From the NCBI GenBank assembly GCA_014529385.2, contig CM043951.1:111621469-111685468 (forward strand): 64,000 nt of DNA, given 5' to 3'. Position numbers and translations under genes: made by a program. This DNA is from Adiantum capillus-veneris. Lineage: Eukaryota > Streptophyta > Polypodiopsida > Polypodiales > Pteridaceae. Shown here in pieces: positions 11,717-22,150 of the stretch (position 1 is its first letter; each line of letters starts with the position of its first letter). The notes beneath the pieces are model-generated. The model ran no database searches. It saw only the letters and a program-made list of their open reading frames with translations, and was not told where the DNA came from.

Positions 11717-12040
11717 AAGAGAGGGTTCAAATTGGATGCTCATAGTAACAATGAGGCTGAATATGCTACTCTGGAAGCCGGATTACACATTTGTTTGAAG
11801 CATGGGGTTCGAAGGTTGATCATAAAAGGTGATGCCTTGTTAGTGGTGAAGTAAGTGCTGGGTGTGTGGAAGAGCAAGAACACCTCATTGAAGGAAATGT
11901 GCTTCAGAATTAAAGGCCTGTTAAAAAAGTTTGAAGCATGGAGCATCAGACACATTGAACGTGCTCTAAATGGAGAGGCACATGAAGCAACTCAAGGCAT
12001 GATTGGGGAACTATTCGTATTGAGGACCAATTTACCTCTT
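11717..12040 (+). pseudogene. RE2 pol: remainder of the second RNase H
   Basis: Continuing in frame past TGA 11714, the sequence reads SNNEAEYATLEAGL with the conserved Glu and IIKGDALLVVK with the next Asp, then meets TAA at 11852-11854. It continues to RHIERALNGEAHEATQ, which corresponds to the last RNase H helix but lacks the usual final Asp-Ala pair. It would remove RNA from RNA-DNA hybrids during reverse transcription. Confidence 0.78.
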
Positions 12041-13417
12041 TATCATGGCCGACAAATCTTGGCTCAAGAAGAGGAGTTTTTGCTAACCGGAATCATTCCA
12101 AAGGAGATTCATAAGTCTAAGAAGTATGGCTTTGTGCGTAGAGCATACACGTACAAATTGATTGGTGATGTCTTATACATGAAAGGGGCTGATCTCGTGT
12201 TGAGACGTGTACCTTGGCAGGAGGAGCTTTACAGAGTGTTGGAAGAGAATCATGAAGGCGCATGTGGTGGCCATTTTGCTCTAAAGATCACCTTGCATAA
12301 GATTTTGCAAGAGGGGTATGTATGGCCTAGTTTGAACAAGGATGTTCACCATTGGTGTAGGTCTTGCAATAGGTGTCAAGCATTTGGGAAGAGAGTGTTG
12401 AAGCCAGAGCTACGAAAAACCATTATGGCGTTTGATGTGTTTGAAAAGTGGGGGATTGATGCAATTGGCCCGTTACCTATCACAAGCAGGGGCAAAAGCT
12501 ATATTTTGACGGCAATGGACTATCTTTCTAGATGAGTAGAGGCTATAGCAGTAAAACAGATCACTGCAAAGGATGTGGAAAAATTTGTGTATGATGAAAT
12601 ATGTTGCAAGTTTGGGGTGCCACTGGAGCTACTTTCAGATAAGGGGCCTGGCTTTAGAGCTAAATTGCTAGATTTTTTATGTGCAAAGATGAAGATTAGG
12701 CACCAGCCTACCACTCCTTATTACCCACAGTGTAATGGCTTAAATGAAAGATTCAATGGTGAGTTGGTACAGATTCTTTCGAAAGTGATAGAGCACCAAG
12801 GAAAGAATTGGGATTTGGAATTACCTAGTGCATTATGGGCTTACCGTACTTCGGTGAAGACATGTACAGGGTTTACTCCATTTCATTTGGTGTATGGAAA
12901 AGAAGCACTATTGTCTGTGGAAGTAGAGTTTCCTGCAGTCAAGATGTTAGAGAAGGTGCTTGGGCCGCCTAGTGATGCATTCGAAGAGAGGCTCTTACAG
13001 CTACAAGAGGTTCAACTGGATAGGATTAGTGCATTGGAACATTATGGGCAGATGCAAGATAGGGCTTTAGCAAAGATAAATGAAAAGGTCAAAAGTAAGG
13101 GTATCAAGAAGCATGACTTGGTTTTGCACTACAACAGTAAGGTGGACAACACCTTCCAAAAGAAGTTTCAAATTAAGTGGGAAGGCCCTTTCAAGGTAGT
13201 GGAGTGTTTTCCAAATGGCACATATCAGCTGGCTAACCTGGATGGTGTTCTACATAAGCCAAGGGTAAATGGATTGCGTCTTAAATTGTATCATGCTAGA
13301 TTGATGATGGTGGAGCAAGATGAACTGTCTGTGGAGCAAGCAATGTTGGTGACGGATGAGGAGACCTGTGATGCGGCGAGTCTCATATCGCTCTTTCCTG
13401 CTGCTGATCATGAATGA
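12041..13417 (+). pseudogene. RE2 pol: integrase
   Basis: The zinc-binding HHCC domain is seen as HEGACGGHFALK and CRSCNRCQ. The catalytic core has WGIDAIGPLP (first Asp), LLSDKGPGFRAKL (second Asp) and YYPQCNGLNERFNGEL (Glu). A TGA at 12533-12535 falls where the homologous RE1 protein has Trp (RWAEA), so it is a nonsense change. The C-terminal part has the GPF/Y-type motif KWEGPFKVVECFPNGTYQL and no chromodomain that I can see. The frame ends at TGA 13415-13417. It would insert element DNA into the genome. Confidence 0.88.
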
Positions 13418-13445
13418 TCTAGCAGGCTAGGGGATGGGCAAATTA
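13418..13445 (+). other. RE2 polypurine tract region
   Basis: After the integrase stop the sequence aggggatgggcaaatta leads directly into the 3' LTR. The purine-rich run is the expected primer for plus-strand DNA synthesis. Confidence 0.75.
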
Positions 13446-14572
13446 TGTCAGGAGTTTTTTGGAGCAAGGGATTGCGCATATGTACATATACATGCATGGT
13501 GCATCAAATAAATAATTGCCCATTTTTCATAGCCAGCTGGTTACGTGGGGCCCACATGTGTACAGGTAGGACAGGGTGTACATAGTGCATCAATTTTCAC
13601 TATTACCAGTACCACTGTGTTTTTTCTACAATAAGGAGGAGTTGGTAGCGTGTAAAACTTTTTGAGGAAGCTATACGCGGGCCGACGACATGAGGTAAGC
13701 AGGTGCGTCAGATGGCATCGAGTGGCGTCAAGAGGCCGAACGGGGTCAATATTTGCACGTGGATGAATACGGACACAAAGTGGTGTTTTCTTGTGAGAGT
13801 TATGCAGAAAGTTCATCATTAGGACCACTTTTTGGGGCCACTTCACGTGGTTGCGAGACGCATTATTGAAAAAAAATGAGTGCCAGGTGTGCGGATGATG
13901 CAAAAAAGGTGACAACTATGCACTGCGAGGTCAGTTTTTGGCCTGTTCGGGGTCCGTTTGAGGTCATCTAAAAGGCCAAGGGTGCCCAAATAATAAATCT
14001 AAGTGTGGGAACTGAAAAAACAAAGAGAAGACCAGAAAAAACGTGGAGAAGAGAGGAGGAACAGCCGCAGGTGTGTTTTTGGGGTTTTTGGAGCCTATTT
14101 TGGCCGTAAACTGCTCATCCGAGGTCGGATTTGAGCACTTTGACATTATAGACTGGGGTTTTGGGCCGTTCCGGACGCGATGGCGCTGTTCATTTTGCCA
14201 AATTCCTCACTCTTTTCCTGCTTTTTTTTCTCTGTAAGTTTCTTCTATGAGCGAAGTTTCTGCTCTAGTTTGTGATTGTATCTGGCTTATTTTACCCATA
14301 TTGTGTGAGCTATTTGCCCCATTGGTGTTGGCCCAAGCTCAATTGTATCTAAACATCAGAAATTCTCCTCTTTTGAGCTGAGGTTTTTGGGTGTGTGTGT
14401 GTGTGTGTGTCTGTGTGGAGTGGGCAAGTGGATAGTCTCTCTCCTCTCACTCCACTCGGCCAGGTGTGTTGTCTAAGCCGAGTGGTGCCCCATAGTGTGT
14501 GTTTGTGTATGTTCCCAAGAGTGTGTGTCGGGTCGTTATAGAGGTGCTGTGTGTGTTTTCATCCCGCTTACA
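13446..14572 (+). repeat. RE2 3' LTR
   Basis: It runs from TGTCAGGAG to CCGCTTACA and matches 3164-4333. Its TG tracts are much shorter and one short segment near 14450 is missing, giving 1127 bp against 1170 bp. Confidence 0.93.
14455..14491 (+). promoter_or_regulatory. Hairpin followed by TGGTGCCCC in RE2 3' LTR
   Basis: CTCGGC (14455-14460) and GCCGAG (14477-14482) form the stem, then TGGTGCCCC (14483-14491). It is the duplicate of the motif at 4198-4234. The flanking DNA changed between the two LTRs but the stem and the nonamer did not. Confidence 0.6.
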
Positions 14573-15801
14573 ACGGTTTGTACTGTAAGGGTAAGGACCA
14601 AATACTCAGGAAGGTCCCTCTCTCTCAGGAAATCACGGGAGTAATCGCTAGTTGTCTCGACGGGGTTTGTGGTGGTCACTTTGCCCTGGACATAACAAGT
14701 AGGAAAATATTGCAGGCAGGCTTCATATGGCCTAGCTTCAACCGTGATGTACACCACTGGTGCAAAACGTGTAAGTTGTGTCAAAAGGCCGGCACTAGAT
14801 CACTTATGCCTGAACCACAGACACCTATTCTCTCATATGGCCCATTTGAAAAATGGGGTATCGATGCCATTGGGCCATTACCTAGGGCCAACTCAGGAAA
14901 ATTCTACATTATCATGGGGGTCGACTACATGACTAGATGGGCAGAGGCTACAGCCACCACTAGAATCAGAGCAGTAGAGGTAGCTAAATTTATCTACGAG
15001 CACATATGCTGTAGGTTTGGCACACCTTTAGAGATCATCTCTGATAGAGGGCCAGGTTTCAGAGCAGACTTGGTAGGAGAATTAATGCAGAAACTCGGCA
15101 TTACAAGGAGGCACTCTTCACCATATTACCCTGAATGTAATGGCCTAGTTGAAAAGGTAAATGGAATGGTTTCTAAAATTATTACCAAGTAGGTAAACAA
15201 TCATCCTGGAGACTGGGATAAGTATCTACTACCAGCTTTATGGGCCTACACAACTTCATTTCGTACATCCTTGGGATTCACACCATATCATCTAGTATTT
15301 GGTAAGGAAGCAATCTTGCCCATTGAAGTGCAACTACAAAGTCTCAGAGTAATGGCAAGCCAGCTTCAACAGCCCAACATGCATTTGAGAGATCACATCA
15401 TCAACTTGGAAAGACTGCAGCTGGACAGAGAAGAAGCAATAAATTATTATGCAGCACAAGAAGAGCATAGACGGCTTAGCTTTAACGAGCATCTCCGGAA
15501 AAAAGAATTGAAGAAAGAAATGTTGGTGCTCCGCTACGACAATCGCTTCGACACGCGCAAGGATAAGAAACTCCTACTCCGATGGGAAGTTCCTTTCATC
15601 GTCAGGAAAAAGTATGCCAATGGAAGCTACCAGCTTGTGGAGGGTGATGGAAAACTTCATAAAACCAGGGTAAATGGTTGGCGACTTAAACCTTATTTTC
15701 TTCGATTTGACCAGGCTCCACCAATTGACATTCCAGATGAGGACACACCCTCAGCCACCACCTCCAACGATAATGATCAAACAGATGAGCTAGAGACATG
15801 A
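14573..15801 (+). pseudogene. RE1 pol: integrase
   Basis: The RE1 frame resumes after the target duplication. The zinc-binding domain appears as CLDGVCGGHFALD and CKTCKLCQ. Catalytic residues lie in WGIDAIGPLP, IISDRGPGFRADL and YYPECNGLVEKVNGM, so the D, D and E are all present. A TAG at 15190-15192 interrupts the core, and the same frame continues through TSLGFTPYHLVFGKEAILP to a GPF/Y-like segment (LRWEVPFIVRKKYANGSYQL). It ends at TGA 15799-15801. Apart from that stop it is the best preserved part of RE1. Confidence 0.88.
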
Positions 15802-15810
15802 ATGCTTCTA

Positions 15811-15829
15811 GCCAAAAGGGGAGGGCTAA
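15811..15829 (+). other. RE1 polypurine tract
   Basis: The purine-rich run gccaaaaggggagggctaa immediately precedes the proposed LTR start TGATGGGGG. Confidence 0.7.
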
Positions 15830-16149
15830 TGATGGGGGCTTTTCACAAGCCAAGCTCCCATACCCCCCCTTCTCTCGTCCCCACCCCATGAAAACCCCCT
15901 CTTAGGGAGGGAGTGATAAAAGGCATTGGAAAAAGTAAGAAAAAAATAAAGTATGATTATGTAAATATATAAGAAAGGTAAAATAGGCCACCTCATGCCT
16001 GCGGGGTAGCCCATCCCCACCTTGCCTCCTTTTTTCTTCACTGTTGCCCCGCCCTGTGTCCCTTTTCCTCTCCTCCACTCAAAAGGTCAACCCCCTCTCT
16101 CTTCCCCTTGTCCTTTCTCCTTTCTCTCTCCCCTCAAGCTACCCCACCT

Positions 16150-16212
16150 CTCACCAATAATGCATTATAACTCACCAATAATACATTATAACTCACCAAT
16201 AATGCACCCTAA
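16150..16212. repeat. 21 bp tandem repeat, about three copies
   Basis: The unit ctcaccaataatgcattataa occurs twice with one base change, and a third, less similar copy follows. It lies in the upstream part of the RE1 LTR. Confidence 0.8.
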
Positions 16213-16685
16213 CTCACATGCAACTTACCCTATCTTCCAAAATAGTATACCCCACCCCCTCTTTCTCTCTCCTATCATATCCCATGACCCAAATACCCCC
16301 CTCTCTCTCTAAAGGGCGCCATATCTCTTGTCTTGTAGCTAAATAACCTCCCCCACACTCACACACACTCAGTTTCATTGAAAAAGGTGCCCATAGACCC
16401 ATCCCCACCCGGTGGTTACCTGATTTTTCTTGTGTTCACACACATATGCACACAGATTCACCTCTGAACACACTCCCCTCTCTCCCCTCTTGTAATTACT
16501 TTAGTCTCCATGTCACCTCTCACTTTTTTTCATCAACCCATCTCTGTCTCTTAGTCTCTCTCTCATGAAACTTCTGTTCTGGCACATATACACACAGTCA
16601 GACAAGTGGGGCCCACAGTCACATGGCTTATGTAGATAATGATTTCTTCATTTCTAAATTCTAGAATTCCTCCCCCCTCCTCCCC

Positions 16686-16693
16686 TATATAAA
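16686..16693 (+). promoter_or_regulatory. TATA box of the RE1 LTR
   Basis: TATATAAA lies between C-rich and G-rich runs. AATAAA at 16995-17000 is a plausible polyadenylation signal about 300 bases downstream, as expected for an LTR that both starts and ends transcripts. Confidence 0.65.
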
Positions 16694-17165
16694 GAGGGGT
16701 CACCATCACACTAAATACACACACAAAATCACCAAAGAACACACTATGCACTGTGTGTGCCTAGTGCACACACACACCCACACCATCACCATCACCACAA
16801 TCACCATGCTCCTCTTGAGCATGACCTCTACACACTTGGCTATGGAAGATGAAGGGCATCTAAATGAAGGATGATGTCCATAACCCTCGTGCGACTCTTC
16901 GCCATCAACTCCCACCTATCCGCCATGTGCTCTACCACTCTCTCCCTTCTCATTCCCCTACTCTATGCTCCCCATTTCATCGCCTTATTCTCTAAATAAA
17001 GCTTGAGGTTTTGTGAGTATGTTTTTTTTCAATGTTTTGCCCATGTGAGGTGTGCGGAATCGCCACCTAATCTTCTGTTTGGAGTGAGCTTGTGTATGTG
17101 TGAAGGGTGTGCGGATTCGCCATCCTTTTGTGGTGCCTAAGTACTAAGCCGCTATACCCCCTCCC

Positions 17166-17168
<3 letters not shown>

Positions 17169-17223
<55 letters not shown>
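17169..17223. repeat. (CT)n microsatellite
   Basis: A nearly pure CT dinucleotide run of about 55 bases inside the RE1 LTR, downstream of the polyadenylation signal. Confidence 0.97.
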
Positions 17224-17226
<3 letters not shown>

Positions 17227-17315
17227 TGATCTCATCCCCTTTCCTCTTCATCATTACTCCCAAGCATCCATCTCTCTTGGATGAAAACTTTGTTATGGTG
17301 GTGTGTTGTTTGCGT

Positions 17316-17343
17316 CCTAGCCGCTGAAGCTAGGTGGTGCCCC
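17316..17343 (+). promoter_or_regulatory. Hairpin followed by TGGTGCCCC in RE1 LTR
   Basis: CCTAGC (17316-17321) pairs with GCTAGG (17329-17334) around a seven-base loop, then TGGTGCCCC at 17335-17343. The stem differs from RE2 and F while the nonamer is identical. Confidence 0.6.
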
Positions 17344-17472
17344 TGTTTGCCTTACCATGACAGGCTCGAGGCGCTCCATTAGGTCCCCGGTGTTTTAGAG
17401 GCCGTCGGGGGTTCGGGGTTCGGTTTGCTCCCGTCAGGAGGTCGATCCGATGCCAGCGACACCAACACAATT

Positions 17473-18854
17473 ATGCGCACGGATTTGAATGCCAAATGCG
17501 TTCATCTTGTCGGCATCCCTCATGAAGCCTTGGTAGAATGTATAAGGGTCGGAGAAGGCTCCGTTGGTGTGTGCACATTGTACACCATCAAAGGCATCTC
17601 TTTTTTTCCAGATCACATTACATATGTGGAAAAGTGTTACAAGGGAGGGAGTGAGGCAAAATTTCACAGCTTTCAGACAGAGAAAGGAATGCAAATGCTT
17701 CACCCCTCCATTGTAAGGTGCATTGGCTTCATTACCAAAGCTCCTTGGATCACAATATTCCCATACTACAATTGGGGGGACCGTGAGTGACATGATATGC
17801 CGTTTACCATTCGCTCACAGATTGTTTAGACGACACATGCAGAGTCTACAACACGGCTGGAGGTCATTGCCTGCAGCAAATCTTCCTGTACAAGAGATAA
17901 ACATGGCACGGATCAAAGCTTTGATCAATAAGATGCTAGCCATTTGTCACGCCTTAATCGATGGCGTTGCACTTGCCCTCTTGGCCGGGATAGTGCAGAG
18001 TGACCTGCACCCATTCAACATAATGTTGACTTTACTGGTACAAATAAACCCTGCATTGGTATCAATGGTTGGGGAATGATGCCCAGAAGGCTAGCTAAGC
18101 GCGCATCAATCAATTATCTGCATCCTCTGGGTTCCCTCTTGAAGCTCTATAGCACAATCATAGGGTCAATGGTCTGGCAAGAGGTCTGCATTATTCTTCT
18201 CAAAAACATCATTGTAATCTTGATATTGACGTGGCAATGCCTCCGTAATGTTTGTTGTTGACGTGCCGGTCGGTGTTGCAAATATCAAGAAAGTTGGATA
18301 CTTTTTTGTTGCACGCATGAAGACCTTGGCTCCAAGATATATAGGCCTATTATGTCTTTCCTTATTCTTTTGGATTTTACATGGTTCAATTCTCTGAGCC
18401 CTTCAATTAATGTTAGGATTATGTAATTCAAGCCACGATAGCCCAATAACAATTGGACTGCGCACATTCGGACTCTATAGTTCTGGAGGCACAGAGAGCA
18501 AGAAATGCAGAGATGGCCAAGCGACCGTGGATTTCTCTAGAACTATACAATCCACGGTGCATAATTGCGTACACAAAAGCGAGTGACATTTGTGCATTGG
18601 GATGACTATTGGACATGCTGACAGATTTTTGGAGTGCAGCCAAAAAAGTTTATTTTCCAGAAGAAGTTTTTCACCACTCTAAAGAAGATGTTATTAGGGC
18701 TATTTGGATTAAAGTAGATTGTTGGATGAAGTTAAAAGAGCGGGAACAAAGAAGAAATGCATTTGACGTGTTGATATTTTTCAAAGAATATTTAAAGACA
18801 GACCCTAACCCTCTCCAACGTCCCTTGTTGAACTTGCACCATCATTTTATCTGA
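17473..18854 (+). pseudogene. Decayed protein-kinase-like gene
   Basis: The first frame (from ATG 17473 to 17790) shows a kinase N-lobe: glycine loop RVGEGSVGV, a Lys in VEKCYKGG, a Glu in the helix before MLHPSIVRCIGF, and a hinge-like IFPYYNWGD. After a frame change near 17790 comes the catalytic loop VQSDLHPFNIML (D and N present). Another shift near 18030 gives DFTGTNKPCIGINGWGM, in the place of the DFG activation segment. Further on are KRPWISLELYNP, TKASDICALG (with a TGA at 18602-18604) and the C-lobe helix EREQRRNAFDVLIFFKEY. At least three frame breaks make it a pseudogene. It starts just after the RE1 LTR. The exact kinase family is not identified. Confidence 0.72.
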
Positions 18855-19179
18855 TCTGAACATTTTTATGATATGCATCTGCCTTGTCTAGGGTATTCTA
18901 TTTTGTATTGAAGTGTAGTTTCTTTGAAGTGGTTCATCTCCTTGAGTCAATTCTCTTTAATCATTTCAAATTTGTCATGTTGACTATCCGTATTTCAAAT
19001 TCGCCTTGTGATTCATTTAGTACAATTAGTTGTGGTTTCATTTAAAGGATTCTGATGTCTTATGTAGTGGACAAGAAGTTTCTATCTTGTGCATCTGTGA
19101 GACTGTTAAACCGTGAGAATATATATTTGCCAATGATATTGACTATTCATCTATTTGTCGATTGCAGTTCCAAGAGAAA
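18855..19179. other. Gene-free AT-rich interval
   Basis: Nothing recognisable is seen. A splice-acceptor-like tract ending in attgcag lies just before the small ORF at 19180, so it might be decayed intron sequence. Confidence 0.4.
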
Positions 19180-19329
19180 ATGGCCGATGAAGAACAATAT
19201 ATTGGCACCCAATCACTGCCCAATGATCAACAACAAGCGGCTGTTAATTCATTTCAACACATGAAGTCTCTAACACACGGTATGTCGGCAAAGCAAGCGA
19301 CGCGCTGTCATGCTGTGACACATGCATAG
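19180..19329 (+). CDS. Small hypothetical ORF, 49 residues
   Basis: ATG 19180 opens MADEEQYIGTQSLPND and the frame ends at TAG 19327-19329. The region is glutamine- and serine-rich with no recognised domain. A donor-like GTATGT near 19279 and an acceptor-like cag just upstream suggest it could be an exon rather than a whole gene. Support is weak: only the Met context and composition. Confidence 0.25.
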   Translation: MADEEQYIGTQSLPNDQQQAAVNSFQHMKSLTHGMSAKQATRCHAVTHA

Positions 19330-20645
19330 TGGGAATGCATGCTACGATATCTATCTTGCAACTTTTAGATACATAATTATATTTTCTATAATGTACATAT
19401 GTATATCTAAGTATAATAATAAGCTTTCTATCTCATCCTATTATCTCAAGGGTAACATATTCTTACTTTACCATCAAAAAGTACTATGAAAAAAGAATCA
19501 ATAGCTCCGCCTCTTTAACTTGGTGCAAAAAGCATTGATTCTTTCCTTCTATATCTTATTATTATCTCATACCCTAGTTAGATCCTATATCTAGGGTAAC
19601 TTCCAAAATATATCTATGTATTTTTTATATTTTTCTTATATTTCTTTTCAATAGCTACTAGGAAGGAATCAAATCCTAGTGGGACACTAGCTTGCATGAT
19701 TCTCAAAGATATCCGTATTTTAATGCATTATTGCAAGCATGATTACAAAACTTTGTCAAGAAGCAATGTCATGCTTTCATATTGCATGAGGTGTCCTTTG
19801 GAATCAAATGAAAGTCAAGGCTAAGGGGACCACGAGAAGACTTTTGCTGCCAAAATTGTACCCTATTTTTGATGATGTTTTTACACAAGGTTCCAATCCG
19901 AATTGGAAAAAGTATATGAAATGGGAGCCGTAGTTTTACTTTTTTATTTGGAGCCATGGTTGAGGAGATATGATGAAAATGCTGGACCCTAATCTGCCCA
20001 AATCATGCAGGGACAGTTCATTTCAAACTTTTCCAGTTTCTGTTCACACTGGCTCTTCTCTTCTTGTGTAAACCCTTGGGGGTTTCCTCCACCTATAAAA
20101 GAGGACCTCTTCTTCCTTGAAAACCATTCAAGCCATTCATGAGATGAGTTCATGAGGAAGTGAGAGTAGTAATTCCCAATTGTAAGCCATAAACATAAGC
20201 CCAAGCCTACACTTACTCCTAGAGTAAGACTACCCGATGTTGTAATCTATCCTTGGAATATAATCTCTAATCAAAGAAGGACTTGAACTTGGTGCATCAA
20301 TCAATGCTTGAAGTATCCCCTCTTCTTATCTCTCCATCATAATGGTGAACAACTCTCGAAGAGTTTGTCAAGTAAAATGTATTTTAGTTTGATATTTTGT
20401 TGATTTCTTGTTGTTTTCTTTTTTATCTCTAATCCAGTATATATCTCTAATTTCACTCCCTCTTCTAACCAAACCTACCTCTCGCACTCTTAAAAATTCA
20501 TTCTCTCTACAAGTTCTAGGTTCTCCTTTCTACAAGTACATCTCTCCCCGCAGTATCCTTATTGCTTACAGGCAAGAGGGCTTGGGAGGGAAATTCTCTT
20601 CTCTTCTATCATATCTATATTTTTCACATACTAGAGTTAACCTAG
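19330..20645. other. Gene-free interval with an LTR-like promoter
   Basis: No ORF is supported. From about 19770 to 20330 the sequence has the texture of an LTR, with a TATA box at 20094-20100 and a polypyrimidine-rich leader. I found no second copy in the window and cannot set its ends. Confidence 0.4.
20094..20100 (+). promoter_or_regulatory. TATA box upstream of the small-ORF pair
   Basis: TATAAAA in the context cacctataaaagagg. It lies about 550 bases before ATG 20646, a distance compatible with a retroelement leader carrying the two small ORFs. Transcription from it is an inference. Confidence 0.45.
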
Positions 20646-20864
20646 ATGAATAATCCACATAATGAGTATTTCTATCACTTCCACTCTACGCGATCTATTA
20701 GAATTAACGTATGGATTAGCCGTAAAATACACTTTCAACAACGTATAGTGTTTCTCTTTGGCCCAGAAAGGATCAATGAAATACTTCTTTCAACGGATCC
20801 CATCATACTACCTCTTATAGACTATGACTTTTCTTTTGATGTAACTGTAGTTATCTTGCTATGA
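20646..20864 (+). CDS. Small ORF of the pre-gag family, intact copy 1
   Basis: The ORF of 72 residues starts at ATG 20646 and stops at TGA 20862-20864. It aligns along nearly its whole length with the ORF at 62936: RINVWISRKIHFQQRI, FLFGPERINEIL, PIILPLIDYDFSFDV. It is uninterrupted, unlike the RE2 copy. Its stop overlaps the start of the next ORF as ATGA, which would suit reinitiation. No signal peptide, no membrane segment and no known domain is recognised. Unlike the RE2 and F copies, no gag follows it. Function unknown. Confidence 0.6.
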   Translation: MNNPHNEYFYHFHSTRSIRINVWISRKIHFQQRIVFLFGPERINEILLSTDPIILPLIDYDFSFDVTVVILL

Positions 20865-21073
20865 ACCAAGAGGATCTGTACACACAATTAATCCCAATCA
20901 CTAGACCAAACATATTTATTATGGTAAGCACAAATCTACAATTCCAAAGAACAATTTGTAGCCTGTTTGGTTGGCAAAGATTGAGCGCCATTACCTCATC
21001 TATTAAACCTTTCATATTACCTATGATATGGTATGACCATATCCTTGATGTTTTCATCTATGTTTTGTTTTGA
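20861..21073 (+). CDS. Small ORF of the pre-gag family, diverged copy 2
   Basis: The ORF of 70 residues overlaps the previous stop by four bases (ATGA). It keeps the pattern at the same spacing: an NLQFQRTI segment in place of RKI-x-FQQRI, LFGWQRL, PFILPMIWYD and LDVFIYVLF at the C-terminus. This is more diverged than the others but still recognisable, so the pair arose by tandem duplication and both frames stayed open. After its stop the sequence is not gag. Confidence 0.55.
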   Translation: MNQEDLYTQLIPITRPNIFIMVSTNLQFQRTICSLFGWQRLSAITSSIKPFILPMIWYDHILDVFIYVLF

Positions 21074-21409
21074 TATTCTCTCTTGTGTTCTTTCTTTGTG
21101 TGTGTGAGTGCAAGAGAGAAAGAGTGGGGCTTCTTTGATTGCACTTCCTTCCAAACCCTATACTCCATGGCATCTATGGTTTAACTCCTTCATATTTTTT
21201 TGGAGTTCTCTCAGAAACTCTCACAGCCAAAAGCCCGGTGCTTTCCTGGCAAGACCGCAAATTTCTCGACAGCGCACTGCTCGACGACTCTCAAAATGGC
21301 CAAATCCAAACCACATGCAATGGAAAGAGATCAATAAAGAATTGACGAAGGACATGATCAAAACAATAAGTCCATCTGAGGACGCAAAGGTCAAGAAAGG
21401 AAGGTGTAG

Positions 21410-22150
21410 GTTTCGAAGTGCAACCATGATGTGATCAAAGAAAATGCTGAGAGTATTTACTTGGAGGTTTATGGCCATCCCATGCACAATGAAAATTCTG
21501 CATTATATTTTGCAAAAATGTTATATGTTCACTTTGTGCAACAGCGACCAGTAGACTTTTTGTCAAATGAGACAAATGTTGCCACTCATGATATAAGAAA
21601 GAGTTGTGTGACTTTCACCTGAGATGAGCTGGCATTGATAGTGGAAGGCGCCGACCTACAGTTAAAATGAGAGAAGGATATTTACACAACACAGTTGGCA
21701 GTGAAAACTGCAGAAATAACACGGCTTTCTGTAGACACCCAGACACCCCAACCCTCGTAGGTCCGAATGGAGAAAAGCATTCACCACTTAAGCAAGGAAC
21801 TTCAAAATCTGACACAACGAGTGACTCCAACACCTGTACAAGGGACACACATCAAACACCTTGTCCTGCATCTAGATTTGGTCCCCTCATCTATTTCAAA
21901 TGCATCCTCATCTTCCCAATGTCCAGTTTGCTCCAAGAATTTTGATGGATGGAGTGGATATTATACATTGACATGCGGTCATTATTATCACTTTGTTTGT
22001 CTTATTCGTTTAATACAAAATAGTAGTCAATGCGCAATCTATCCACAAGATATTTCACAAGGAATATATATTATGTTTGGCATGGAAAATGAGTATAAAT
22101 TCAAGAAAGCCCGCCAAGATACCCCTAGCATAATTAGATCTGTTTTGTGA
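21410..22150 (+). pseudogene. Decayed gene with helical region and RING-like zinc motif
   Basis: One frame runs from about 21410 to 22150 with three stops (21620, 21668 and 21758). The first part (NAESIYLEVYGHPMHNENSA) is unrecognised. The middle is heptad-like and hydrophilic. The last part carries QCPVCSKNFDGW, then TLTCGHYYHFVCLIRL and a further Cys in SSQCAIYP. The order C-x2-C, C-x-H, H-x2-C, C-x2-(Tyr instead of Cys) matches a RING finger with its last ligand lost. RING proteins are ubiquitin ligases. The stops and the lost ligand say this copy is dead. Confidence 0.55.

Larger units (their letters stand above)
3164..14572 (+). mobile_element. Ty3-type LTR retrotransposon RE2, complete, nested in RE1
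   Basis: Both LTRs (3164-4333 and 13446-14572), primer site, gag with zinc knuckle, protease, RT, two RNase H domains, integrase and polypurine tract are present in canonical order. The ends are TG...CA. Gag and pol carry at least six in-frame stops. About 2.4 kb of unrelated DNA separates gag from protease. By eye the LTRs differ at roughly two dozen positions plus microsatellite length changes, so the insertion is not very recent. The element shares protease, RT and integrase style with RE1. Confidence 0.92.
1..17436 (+). mobile_element. Ty3-type LTR retrotransposon RE1, split by a nested element
   Basis: The visible order is protease, reverse transcriptase, degenerate RNase H, second RNase H, then (after the nested element RE2 at 3164-14572) integrase, polypurine tract and 3' LTR. 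The 5' LTR and most of gag lie left of the window. The pol frame runs up to the RE2 insertion and resumes after it, which shows the two halves belong together. A second RNase H between the RT/RNase H block and integrase is a known feature of Tat-like plant Ty3 elements; placing RE1 there is an inference. Several in-frame stops make it non-autonomous today. Confidence 0.88.
15830..17436 (+). repeat. RE1 3' LTR
   Basis: The left edge is set by the polypurine tract and TG at 15830. The right edge is set by analogy: in RE2 and F the LTR ends CCCGCT...CA about 106 bases after the start of TGGTGCCCC, and here CCCGTCA ends at 17436, 101 bases after the start of its TGGTGCCCC. The LTR holds a TATA box (16686-16693), AATAAA (16995-17000), a 21 bp repeat and a long CT tract. 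The 5' copy is outside the window, so the ends are not confirmed by comparison. Confidence 0.7.
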
